Translations under genes and position numbers: made by a program
Notes under the pieces: model-generated
The model's input: the letters and a program-made list of their open reading frames with translations, nothing else
The model's database searches: none
Told to the model about the DNA's origin: nothing
Source: Fuerstiella sp.
Lineage (GTDB): Bacteria > Planctomycetota > Planctomycetia > Planctomycetales > Planctomycetaceae
Assembly: GCA_022843805.1 (NCBI GenBank)
Contig: JALHMY010000018.1
Coordinates: 1-64,000, forward strand
DNA length: 64,000 bases
Reading direction: 5' to 3'
Part shown: piece by piece, positions 1-11,500 of the stretch
How positions within the stretch are numbered: position 1 is the stretch's first letter
How the letters are laid out: the number at the start of each line of letters is the position of its first letter

Positions 1-116
1 GGAATCTCACCGTCGAGCAGTGTTTCGAATTCGTTTCGCCAAAACCTCGCGGCGGTCCGCGTCCCGGTGGTAACATCCGGCAACTTTTGCCGGTCACAAA
101 GATGTGTGGTACGATG

Positions 117-337
117 AGCGAAGCTGGGGGAGGTCGATCGAGCGTCAGCAAGATCGGGAGGGGGCTGGTGAACATCGGGACGCGGGTGTTTTTGGAACGG
201 CGTTGAGTGCAACACGCGGCGAGCCCTCCCCCGGCCTGTCGGCCGACCCCTCCCACTTCGCTTCGCTGCGCGGGAGGGGAGGGTTTTGGCGGGAGGGGAG
301 GTTTTTTTAACCTCCTCTCCCAGCGAAGCTGGGGGAG
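117..337. repeat. Dispersed GC-rich repeat, one full unit plus the start of a second
   Basis: The unit opens with the hairpin half-site AGCGAAGCTGGGGGAGG, followed by GTCGATCGAGCG, a GATCGGGAGGGGGCTGG block, CCCTCCCCCGGCCTG and CGGGAGGGGAGGG, and begins again near base 323. The same unit occurs four times in tandem at 58552-59192. Here the period is about 205 bp because of an extra GGGAGGGGAGG-type insertion. ORFs 104..310 and 207..437 only read through this repeat and are not genes. Confidence 0.85.
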
Positions 338-657
338 TATCAGCGTGATGAGAATCGCTGCCGCTTACAACATGAAGCGTCGTCGCTGCTCGTCGGTATC
401 CGTTGGTGAGTATGTTCCCTCTGATTGCCGGTCGTGAGGCATTTGCTGATCGTTGGGATTGAGTGATAATGATTGGTGAGAACTGCACGCCGGTAAAAGT
501 TGCGGAGGTTGTAAGTGGGGCCGGAATTCCGATGAAACAGACGAAGTGGTATCGCCGAATGCTCAGGTTGAGTCTGCAGGATTTACCGAATGCGACGGCT
601 GTATGCTTCATAGCCGCTTTTTTTGACGGAAGTCGGATATTCCAGGAGGGATAGATC
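338..657. other. Intergenic leader of the porin-like gene
   Basis: About 320 bases without a convincing gene. The 63-residue ORF at 463..654 has no recognisable domain and runs into the ribosome binding site of the next gene, so I treat it as noise. The promoter of the downstream gene should lie here, but I see no clear -35/-10 pair. Confidence 0.5.
644..650 (+). promoter_or_regulatory. Shine-Dalgarno site of the porin-like gene
   Basis: AGGAGGG lies 7 bases before the ATG at 658. It is one of the strongest ribosome binding sites in the window and fixes the start of the 341-residue product. Confidence 0.8.
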
Positions 658-1683
658 ATGACGAAAGTCCGATTACACATGCTGTTAATTGGGCTGACCG
701 TGGCACTGGCCCGGCCATCAGCTGTAACAGCACAGTTGTCTCGGGAAGAGTCCGGACTGACTGGAAGCGTCCCCGCTTTTCTCACATCAATGCCAGTGGA
801 GGCAGAGCCTTCACTTTTTGAATCTTCGGTCACGCAAAAGAACGAAGAGCTCGAACAGCGGATTCTCCGGCTGGAAGCGCAACTCAGCCAGTTTCAGCAG
901 CCGGCAGTTGATCCCAGTGTCAGTATCGAACAGCGTCTGCAGCGACAGGAGGCTGGTACGGGCGGTCTGTTTGGTTCGATCGAAATCACCTTCCTCCAGC
1001 CGGCGATTTCCGGTGCCCAGTCAGTCTTCGGATCCGGAACCGGCCGCTCGCTTGAGACAAGCTATCAGTCCGGTGTTCGCTATGTGCTGGGGTATGTCAA
1101 TGATTCCGGTCTCGGCGTGCGGGCACAATACTGGTCGTTCGACAATGGTTCCAGCTATGCACCTCCGTATGCTCCGGCTGTGTTTGGAATCAGGGTGCAG
1201 GCTGCAGATACAGAAGTCACCGTCGCACAGAGAATGCGACACATGGATCTGGAAGTTTCCGCCGGTCTGCGATACGGAAAGCTTGAGTATACCAATCCCC
1301 CACTGACCCTCTACGGCCCTGGGTCAACGAGTTTTGAAGGATTTGGCCCAACTGCTTCGTTAACCGGTCGACGTGCTCTTGGAAACAGCGGATTCTCACT
1401 GTTTAGCAGTGTACGAGGTTCGCTGATGATCGGCGATATTCGAACGGGATCTTTGCTGTTGAATATTCCCGCCGGTTCGATTGAAGATGAAGTGATGACG
1501 GTCTTTGAAAACCAGCTGGGTGTGGCGTGGAAACATCAGTTGCCCAACCACATGCTTCTGGAAGTTCGGACTGCCTGGGAAACACAGTACTGGGTAAACA
1601 GTACTCTCGAAGATGACTTCTATGGCATCGGCTCCAATCTGGCCTTCATGGGCCCGGCACTGGCAGTCGAACTTCAGTATTAA
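658..1683 (+). CDS. Outer-membrane porin-like protein, Lpg1974-type
   Basis: Predicted 341 residues. Residues 1-25 form a signal peptide (hydrophobic LLIGLTVALA, likely cut after AVTA). Residues about 60-80 form a short coiled coil (NEELEQRILRLEAQ), a usual feature of planctomycete porin-like proteins. The rest (about 100-341) is an alternating, glycine- and aromatic-rich beta-barrel-type sequence with Y/W-rich strands, and the chain ends in an aromatic residue (VELQY), as expected for an outer-membrane barrel. The overall look is that of the Lpg1974-family pore-forming proteins annotated widely in Planctomycetota. The start is fixed by the AGGAGGG site. It stands alone between repeat-bearing spacers, and the next gene on the same strand is the giant surface protein. 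The barrel assignment is by pattern, not by search; substrate unknown. Confidence 0.65.
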   Translation: MTKVRLHMLLIGLTVALARPSAVTAQLSREESGLTGSVPAFLTSMPVEAEPSLFESSVTQKNEELEQRILRLEAQLSQFQQPAVDPSVSIEQRLQRQEAGTGGLFGSIEITFLQPAISGAQSVFGSGTGRSLETSYQSGVRYVLGYVNDSGLGVRAQYWSFDNGSSYAPPYAPAVFGIRVQAADTEVTVAQRMRHMDLEVSAGLRYGKLEYTNPPLTLYGPGSTSFEGFGPTASLTGRRALGNSGFSLFSSVRGSLMIGDIRTGSLLLNIPAGSIEDEVMTVFENQLGVAWKHQLPNHMLLEVRTAWETQYWVNSTLEDDFYGIGSNLAFMGPALAVELQY

Positions 1684-2561
1684 CACGTTTTAACTCGCTC
1701 GACCATCACGTGATTTGCCACACGCACCTGATTTGCCGTTGAGCCCTTTATTTATTCCGCCAGACCACAGGTCAATTAAAAGCAACACGCGAGTAAAAAG
1801 AGTGGTCAGTCCGGACATCAGCAACATCTGGGGAAAAACCTGCCTCCGGAACGCTTCGTTGAAATATTCGACAATGCAATTATTAACGAAGATCCATCGC
1901 AGCTAAACTCACCAATCAGCCCGCTCCATCGCGCCTGCAGGGCTGACACCCTGAACGGTGACTCGGAATTGAACAGGAGAAAACTGAGGAAACGGAGTTC
2001 AAAAAGGACTCAGAGAATTCTCTGTGAGTCCTCCGTTTCCTCTGTGACCTCCTGTTTGAATCAAGCAGAACGTTCGACGGTGATGAGTTCACTACTCAGA
2101 CGCAGCGTTCCTAAAGTCGTCCAGCAGCGTTGAGTCGAGCATTGCAGAATGCATATCGACCGAAGCCGAAACGCGGTGGTCATCCCTGCTCAACGGCTGA
2201 TGCCGTGAACGGCTACGTTTTCGCAGGTGCCTTCCCATTTGCGGCAAGGTGGCAGCAGCCTTTCCAAAGCCATATCGGCAATCAGCAGCGGCTTTGCATG
2301 CTATCGCCCCCTCATGGCTGAATTCCACCGTAATCTCCCGGTGCTGCTTTTTTCTGTCAGCTGCAAATCACCGCACTTCTTTTCCTGCGGGTATGCCAGA
2401 ATATCTCCATTGGGGTGTTAATGGCTTCTTTGTTCGTTTGTTGTTCGCCAGGCAGAACTCAAACAACTTGCCGGAAATTGGATGACTGAATCCTTGCCTG
2501 GTTAGTGCAGATCTCCGAGACTGTGCATTCTCACCACTCTCAAATGCCCTCGGAGCCAAGA
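1684..2561. other. Long intergenic region upstream of the giant gene
   Basis: About 880 bases with no credible gene. It holds the hairpin-type dispersed repeat at 1908-2120; the remainder shows only short ORFs lacking domains or ribosome binding sites. The promoter of the 30-kb gene must lie here or just upstream. The ORF track extends the giant frame to a GTG at 2505, but I prefer the ATG at 2562. Confidence 0.5.
1908..2120. repeat. Hairpin-type dispersed repeat, copy 1 of 2
   Basis: About 210 bp closely matching 54191-54405. It starts CTCACCAATCAGCCCGCTCC, then contains an imperfect inverted repeat: the left arm (1972-1997) begins AACAGGAGAAAACTGAGG and the right arm (2031-2056) ends TCTGTGACCTCCTGTT. 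The right arm carries the motif CTCCGTTTCCTCTGTGACC seen in both copies. A second near-palindrome (GACTCAGAGAATTCTCTG) fills the loop. It is non-coding and could fold as a long hairpin or cruciform. Confidence 0.85.
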
Positions 2562-5500
2562 ATGCCTACCACCGTAGCAGCCCTTGCAAGATTGCTTTTT
2601 TCCCGGAATCGTCAAACCGGAGAATCACGTAAAGTCCGACTGGCAAGGTTGATCCGCAATCAGCGAGGGCGGGCTGGTGAAGCACTCGAGCAGCGCGTCA
2701 TGCTTTCGGCTGATCCGATCATCAGTTCTGGTCCAGCGGGTGTGTACACCGTCGCGTTTGGCGCTTCGGACGATACGGTGAGCGTGGAACTGATTTCGAG
2801 CGAAGCCTCAGACAATGGCGGAGTCGTGGTCAGCGTCTCGTACATAGACGACGATTCCGTTCTGGTCAGGTTCAATCTCGGGAATGCGACGACCGGCGTA
2901 GTCAGTCTGACCCTTGATGGTGGCGGCGGCAGCGATCGTTTTACGGTTGATGCCCTCGGGAAACCTCTGACAATTCTGGGCGGTGAGGGAACTGACAGCC
3001 TGATCGGGCCCGATGAAGACACGACGTGGACGGTCTCAGGTCTGGACACAGGTTCCGCGACGGGAATCACGCTGTTTGACAGCGTGGAGAATCTCACGGG
3101 GCGCAGTGGTGTCGACGAATTTAAAATCGATGCGGCTGGTTCAGTCACCGGAACGATCGATGGCGGAGATGGCGACGATAAACTGACAGGGCCAGATACA
3201 GACAACGTTTGGATACTGTCGGGCGAAGACGCGGGGAGAGTTAACAACACAAGCACCGACGTTACGACAGGTGCCGCCAGCTTTGTTGAGATTGAAAACA
3301 TTACCGGTGGAAGCGCCTCGGACGAATTCCGTGTAACAACGCTTGAATCGATCACTGGCGAAATCGCGGGTGGCGACGGCGCTGATACGCTCATTGGTGC
3401 CGACGATTCGAATAACTGGAGTCTTACAGGAGGTAACACCGGTACGCTCAACGACGCGGACTTCATTGAGATTGAGAACCTGACCGGCGGGACTTCTGAC
3501 GACACATTTGAGATCATCGGAACTGCGGCATCATTGAGTGGAAAGCTGGACGGCGGACTGTTCGACATCGACTCACCGACGGTTAATACAGTGAACTACT
3601 CACAGCGTGGTGCCAGTGTCACCGTCAATCTTGAGACGATATCGGCTCCAGGCCTCACCGGCGGCTATGAACAGATCACGCGGTTTGTTGGCAGTTCAAA
3701 CACAGCAGACGTGCTGGTTGGACCAGTTTCGTTCCTTGAGCAGGCGACCTGGACGATCAACGGTGTGAATTCCGGTATCGTGGAAGGGACAGCATTTTCC
3801 GGGTTCGAAAATCTGACGGGACAGAATAACTCAAGTGATGCGTTCATCTTCAGCCCGCTGGGCAGTATTACGGGAGCAATCGCTGGCGGCACGGGTTCTG
3901 TTGACGGTTTCGCCGTCGCTGACGCAAACGGAGATTTGACGGCCTATCAGCCGACAGGTGCCGACCAGAGTGGTGGTCCGACGACTATCGGCGGGAAGAT
4001 CGTGTCTTCATGGACGGGGATGGACAACTTCAATCCACTCGGTGGTAACAGCACAAACCGTGTTGTGACCGGAACTATTTTCGGCCGCCATTTGATCCTT
4101 GAGGCCGCTGCTGCCGGTCAGATGTCGGTCCGATTTGACAAGACGACTTTTACGAGCGGCGTGAGTAGTTTCCCGTTTGCGAATCCTTCGGGCACACTGA
4201 TTCTTGATACAGGAACTGGTGGCGACGTCGTCAACATCATTTCTACAGATCCAGGCTTCAATGCTGCTCTGATTCGATACAGCGATGGTAAACTGCGTGG
4301 AGATTTTACATCAGCCAGCGATACTGTTGAGCTGTCGATGGGATCCGTTGCATTCGACGACGGAGTATTTCTCAATCTGACGACCAGTGGATACACACAT
4401 CAGTTCGGTCACACTGGTGCTGGAGTTCGACAGATTTGGCTCGATGGCGGCAACGGCAATGACCAGTTCACAACAACTGGCGTCCTGCAGATTGACGACG
4501 TAACAATTATCGGCGGCTCGGGCACGGATACTCTGACTGGCCCCACAGCGGGAATGCAGTGGGCGGTAACCGGAGCAGATTCGGGGTCGTCACCATCTGC
4601 TACAACAATTGAAACCGGGGTGACCGTCGACTGGGTTGCCGGACCAAATCCGAAAATCGTCCGCAAAGCAGGCAACTGGGGACTTTTGAGTCCAATTGCC
4701 GGTGACGTTCTGGACATTTCCGGTACAGAGAGCAACGACGGGCTGTATAAGGTTGTCTCTGTAACAACGACCACTACTCCCAATGATACTCTTGTATTGA
4801 CTTCAAGCCAGGTTCCAGTGAACCTGACAGACTCTGTTGTGGCGATCAACCGGGACAGTCTCAGATTTCGAGGCGTTGAAAACCTTGTGGGCGGCACTGG
4901 GGTCGACCGGTTCCTGATGAGGTCCGGTGGCTCCATCAGTGGACAGATCGACGGTGGCTCCGGTGCAGTCGATGACGTTCTGGCTGGTCCGGACGCCGAC
5001 AATACCTGGACCCTGACTGGAACCAATGCGGGCGTGCTGAATGGTACCACTGATTTCCGTGGAATCGAGAGCCTGACGGGCGGATTTGCCGCCGATACAT
5101 TTCAGTTTCAGCCAGCCGGAGAAATCACGGGACTTCTGGATGGGGGGCTGGACAAGGCAGTGACACCCGGCGGGACAGAGGCTGCCGTCGATACGCTCAG
5201 TTTCTCAGGTTTCGGTGCCGCGGTTGAAGTGAATTTGGCCCTGGGAGAAGCGACGAATGTCGCGGCGTTCTCCCGAATGGACCGCTTTGCTGGAAGTGGT
5301 TCCAGCCTGGATGAACTGACAGGGCCGGACGCAGGCGACTCGATCGATGCCAGCTCATTTCCAATCGATACACTCGAATTCGGGCTCAGGGTGCAGGTGC
5401 TGGTGGGAGATCTGGCGGGAAATGTCTATCAATACATAGGGGCGACGTCCACAGACAGTAACCCGAGCATCGCTGGTGACCAGCCTTTTGACTTTGCCAG

Positions 5501-8500
5501 TCTCGACTTCAGCGACCAGACGCTTTGGCAGGCCTCAGATACTACCGCAAACTGGATCATCACCGGCACCAATTCAGGTGAAGTGGATGGTTTCAAGTTC
5601 TCTGCATTTGCGAATCTGACCGGACGCGGGGCAAGCAGTGACTACTTCCTGTTTGAAGTTGGCGGCAGTCTGAGCGGAATGGCTGATGGCGGAACTGGTG
5701 TTGGGACAACCGACGGTGTTGCTGTATCCGATGGAACGACCACAACGGTACTGGTTACGGATGCTCTGACAAGTCCGACCGCTGTCCATGGCCGGACGAT
5801 CAACTTCGCAGGAATGGACAGTGTCACCGTGCTCACGGGGGATGATGTCGACCGTGTCATCCGCGGTTCGGTTTTCAATGATGACATTGAGCTGGAGAAG
5901 GATAGTGCCGGCCGCATGAAAGTGACGTTTGTCGGAACGAATTATTACGACGGAATCGGCTATGACACGGAATTCAGTTTCGTCAATCCCTCATCATCGC
6001 TGACAATTCAAGGGGGAGCTGGCGGCGATACGATTACCGTTAAATCCATGGACCCGGGATTCGCGGCGGACCTGCTGCTCTATGGCAACACGTCCAGTAC
6101 TCTGATGATCGCACCCGACCCAGGTAAGGATGAAATCTATTTCGAGAGTGATGTCTTCACGGGCGGCGGCTATCTGGAGGTATTTGCAGACAAAATCGAC
6201 ATCAGCGACAACAAAGTCGTCTCCACACTGACCGATCAGAACGATCTGACCAGCGGCAATGACATCGTTTTCCGAGCACGTCGAGTTGGAACCACGGAAC
6301 TTGAGAACCTTTTGCCGTCCGGATATCTCTCCAAGAGCGTCGAAATCAATGTTGGTGCTGGCGCCAACCTGCTGGCGAGCAGTATCTATCTGATTGCGTC
6401 TGCGGAAGACCGTGCTCTGGCGGAGACGACTGGCCTGACAACACTTGAATCACAGTTCTTTATCGATCCGGCAGTGAATTTCCTCCAGGATCTGATTGCC
6501 TTGCCGATTAAAGTCCTTGTGAAGGCTTCAGACGCGAAGGTCACGATAGGTGACGGTGCTCAGTTGCTGGCTGACAATGTCGTGGGCGTTTATTCCACAG
6601 CAGCGTCGGACGCCAGCGCCAGCGCCGCGAGCTCTCTCTTCAGCCTTGGTTATTCTCAATCGGATGCCACAGCGACGATCACTGTCGGCGAAAATGTTCT
6701 GATTGAGGGTAATGGCCCGGTGAACATCACGTCTTCTGCAAGCTCTGTTGCCAGCATTTCGACGGAAACGGCCCGTGAAGAACAGGGTAGTGTACCCGGA
6801 AAGAAATCTGCCGGATTTGCCGCTTCGCTGGCAGTATCCTGGGCCAAACTCACATCCACAGTAACCGTCGCCGAAACTGCCGAGGTTCATGGAGGACGTA
6901 CGGTCAATATTCGAGCTCTGGGGGACATCGAATCAGAAGCAGAATCGTCTTCCAGTCTTTATGCAGACGGCTCCGCAGCTTTGTCTTTGGCGCTTCAGTT
7001 TTCCACTGCCGATATTCTCACACAGGTTGACGGAAAAGTCACTGCAGACATGAATACCAACGGCGGTGAAGTGGTCAAGTTTGAGTTCGATCCAACCGTT
7101 GCAGCGTCTGACTATAACAGCACAGAAACCACCACACGCGTGGCCCCCGGCGAAACCGTCAAGCTGATCAGCGACATGACTCTGGATCTCGGGTCCGGTC
7201 CTCAGACGATTGAAGCGGGTACCGTGCTCATGTATATGGGAGAAACACGCCGCAATAACGTTACTCTGAGTGACAAAACGTCAGCCGGCTATGAAGCTAC
7301 GTTTGTAAACAGTGTCGGTGATACAGTTCAACTTTGGACCATCAGTTCGGAACCCTGGGGTTACGTTGATACGGCCAATGACCGGATTTCGGTCTTTAAC
7401 CTTGAAAATGATGTCGGCAACTGGGTGGTTGTAACCGAAGACACCGTCAGCTATTCCCCGCGTCGAGGAACAAGTATTGGCGGGCTGGATCCCGGCGAGT
7501 ATGTGATTGTTTCGCTGCCTGATAATCCAGCGACCGCGGTTGACGAAAGCCGATACGTTAAACTTGCCCGTGGCGAGCAGAAAGCGATCGACGCTTATCT
7601 TTGGGAAGCCGAATTCAATACGGGCACCAATCCACACGTTGTCAACCTGACATCAGGAGCCACAACAAACACTCGCACCTTTAGTGCGAACGATATTGAC
7701 GACGACACGATTACCCTGAACGGTGTTGGCAACACGTTTGAACTCGGACAGGCGGTCATTTACCGCGAACCCGGACGTACAGATTCCGACAAGGTGGTCG
7801 ACGGCAAGTGGCAAAGCAAAGACTCTGCGATTGACGGAACCGACTATGTTCCGCTGATAGAGGGCCTCGAACACGGGGGGCTGTACTATGTGATGGCGGG
7901 AGTCGACCAGTTTAATCTGATCGGAGATCAGCGTCTGGTTGACGGCCAGTCACTTCAGCTTGGAGCATTGGAAAATGAAACTCGCGGTGGAGTCGCTCGC
8001 ATAAAGCTCGGAGCCGTTTCTCCCTTAGCGGTTGGATTCAGCCTGAGTGCAACTCAGATTCTGGACTCGACATTTCTCACGTTCGGAATTGGAACGGCCC
8101 TGAATGCTGCGGATACAGCGTCTGCCGAGGCTGGCTTCGAATCGGAGGATGTAAAGGATAAAAAGAAAAAGAAGGATGATGACGGCGGATATGACTGGAA
8201 ATCCAGTGCCTTCGACAATGTGTTCAACAAGGCGGCTGAAAAATTCGGCCAGAAGAACAAGACGGGCGGAAACGCGAGTCTGCAGGTCGCGGGAGCACTG
8301 GCATTCTCTTATACAGACCATGATGCCAAAACACTGATCACCAGCACGGCAGACCTGAACTCCAATGACGACATGGAGCTGACCTCCGGCATCACTCAGA
8401 ATTTGAAGATCACCGCGGAGAGTACCGGCGAACCTCAAAAGGGCAAAAAAAACAAAGTCACAAAAAAAGCGGCTCCGAATACGTCCGCAGACACCGCTGT

Positions 8501-11500
8501 GAGCGCAGCGATTGTGGTTGGAGTTCAGAACAATGCTTCGCGAGCAATTGTTGAGGGTGGCGCTGAACTCGACTCTATGCGAGCCCTGCGGCTTCTGTCC
8601 GGCGTCACGTATCCGTTCCTCAGCCGACCCGACGAATTTGTCCCCACATCGACCGGTGAATTCAGCGACAAGATTACCAGTGAGGGGTTTGATTTCGTCA
8701 ACACCTACCTCGACGGGACAGGTGGTCTTCAGTCATTGTTCAACACCTGGGCTCGCAGCACCACGAAGGCGGACAAGCTTGCCATTGCAGGTTCAATCAA
8801 TGTGATGGTCATGAACAACATCGCTGAGTCGATCGTGCACAGCGGTGCTCAGATCAATCAGGATCCGTTTTACCGTCCGAGCGACGATTACTACACCAAT
8901 CCGGACCACGATCCGACCGTTGATAATGACAATATTACGCACAGTGCCAATGCCAATAACGTGGACGAGCATGTCGTTTCGATCGAAGCGATCAACTACA
9001 TGCAGTTCCTGAACATGACGGGAGTCTTCGGATTTCATCTGCCCAGCCTGGAACTGAGTGATCCGCTGACATTCGCGAAAAACGGTATTGACAGTGTCGA
9101 TATGAGTTTTGAGCTCAGTCCCGGCGGTGCCGAAAGCAAGCGGGGCGGTGTTGGCGGTGCAGTCTTCCTGCAGTTCCTGGAGAATACGACTCATGCCATC
9201 GTCGAGCCTGGCGTCAATCTCTACAGCGGCCGGGAATCAGGACTGAACATCAAGGCCGAAGAAGCCATTATGGGCTTTGCCTTTACTCAGGCGGGTGCGG
9301 ATGCGGGACAACTGGCCATTGGTGGATCATTCTCGTACTTTGAACAGGACAGCGACACACTTGCACAGCTTTCGGAAGGCTCTACGATCGAAGGTGGTCG
9401 TGTCGATGTCTATGCAGGCAGCCTTGAGACGCAAATCAACTGGGCCGGTGGAGTTGCTAAAAGCAAGGCCATCGGCGCTGGTGGCGCCGTGGCCATCAAC
9501 GATACAAACCGCACGACTCGCGCTGTGATTGGAGAGTCTGACGATACAGCGGGAACCGGAGTTAACGGGACGCTGACGATCAACGTCCACGGATCCGTTA
9601 CGGCACGGGCCAGTGTCGCTGGCGGAATCTACGCATTTACTGTTGCCGGTGCGGTAACAAATACGAAGCCAGACAGGAAGTCGCAGACTCAGTCTGTTAA
9701 GCAGAAGCAGGCAGAGACTGGTGTTGCCATCGCTGCGGCCGCATCCGTCAACCTGATTGACGACACGACACAGGCCTCACTGTCCGACGCGATTGTGACT
9801 TCGGATGCGATCGACGTTAAAGCCAACAATCAAAACCGTATCGTGGCTGCTACCGGCGGTTTGGCATTTACCCGCGCGGATGGCGGTCCGAACAAGAGTC
9901 CGAGCTCAAAAAACAACGCGGTGGCTCTGGCAGGTGCACTCAGCGATAACGTCATTGATGCAACAACGGACGCATTCATTCGTGACGCGGAAATCACTGT
10001 TCGCGCACGTGATATTGACAGCCTTGTTGTGGAAGGTGCGGAACGCTCGTTCTCACTGACTGCAGACGCAGCCGGCGACATTATTGCCATCGCTGCCGGC
10101 GGTGCTGGTGCTCTGGCAGACGGTGGATCTGCTGTCTCACTCGCGGGATCTGTCGCGCTGAATACAATCTCCGGGCACACGAAGGCACGGATGATCGACA
10201 GCACACTGGAGGTTGAGGCACACGACTGGCTGTCCACCGATATCGTGGCCCGGCTGATCAGCGGGCAGATGGTTCGCGTTTCCGGAGGTCCGAACGACGG
10301 CGAACTCTACCGTTATATCGGTAAAGGCGCCGCACTCCCGCTGCCGTCGGCAGACATTGTGAACAGTGACGACTTTGAGCTCATCACCATCATCGGTGAT
10401 GCCCTTGTCGGAGCCACGAACGACGCAGAAATATTCACGATCGCTGGTGGTCTGTCACTGGGAATTGCCAGGGGTGGTACAACAGGTGGCTCAACGGCCG
10501 TGTCAGGCGGCATCGCGCTGGCATTCAACGAGATCAGCTCTCCCGCCGAGGCCCTGATTGAAGACAGCGATCTCACATGGGAAGATTTCTCGTCCGGAGG
10601 CCTGAAGGTTGAAGCATCATCAACCGGGGACATTGGCTCATACACCGTCGCCGGAGCTGTCGCTGTCGCGCTGGCTAAGCAGGGGGCAGGCACCGCCGTC
10701 AGCGGAGCTGGTTCCGGTTCACTGAATGAAATTCAGAGTGATACGACAGCGACAATTCTTGACAGCACGGTGGTTGCCACCGGAACAGTTACGGTTAAAG
10801 CGTTCAACGATGCTGAGATCATTGCGGGCGCAGGTGCAGTGGCAATTTCCTTTGCCAGGGCAGGCTCTGGCACTGCCGCAGGCGCTGGATTTGGTGCCGC
10901 CTTTGCCGTCAATCAAATTGGCACCGACAGCGACGATAACCTGGTACAAGCCATCATTGAGAACTCCGACGTAACGGCTGGTGGTGCGATTGACGTTATG
11001 GCGGAGAATTTCGCCGGGATCTTCTCGCTTGGAATTGGTGCTGCAGCCGGGGCAGCGAATTCCACAAGCGGGTCTGCGATCGGGGTCGCGGGGGCAGGCT
11101 CCGTTGGTCTGAATCGCATCTACAGCAGCACCCAGGCACTGGTTACCAACAATAGTTCACTGACAACATTCGTTGGAAGTGGCGGAGCAATCAGTGTCAC
11201 TGCGACTGATGAATCGTGGATCAATTCCACGGCAGGCGCTGTTGCGGTGGGCGTTGCGCTGAGCCAGAAAACTGCCATCGCCGCAGCACTCGGCTTTTCT
11301 CTGACCATCAACGATATTCACAATACAACACGAGCTGCCGTTGAAGATTCGCAGCTCACCTCCGATGGAACAGTGACGGTTTCGGCCGACAGCACTGCAG
11401 ACATCGATTCGATCGCATTCGGAATCGGTGTGGCCGTGGCCATTAGTGGAAATGCAACCTCGATTTCCGTTGCTGCCACCGGAGCCATCGCGTTCAACGA

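Noticed and set aside
463-654. 63-residue ORF before the porin-like gene
   Set aside because: No domain, no good ribosome site, and it runs into the ribosome site of the next gene.
2660-3568. 302-residue reverse-strand ORF opposite the start of the giant gene
   Set aside because: Ser/Pro/Val-rich composition typical of the antisense of Gly/Asp/Thr-rich coding sequence; no start signal or domain.
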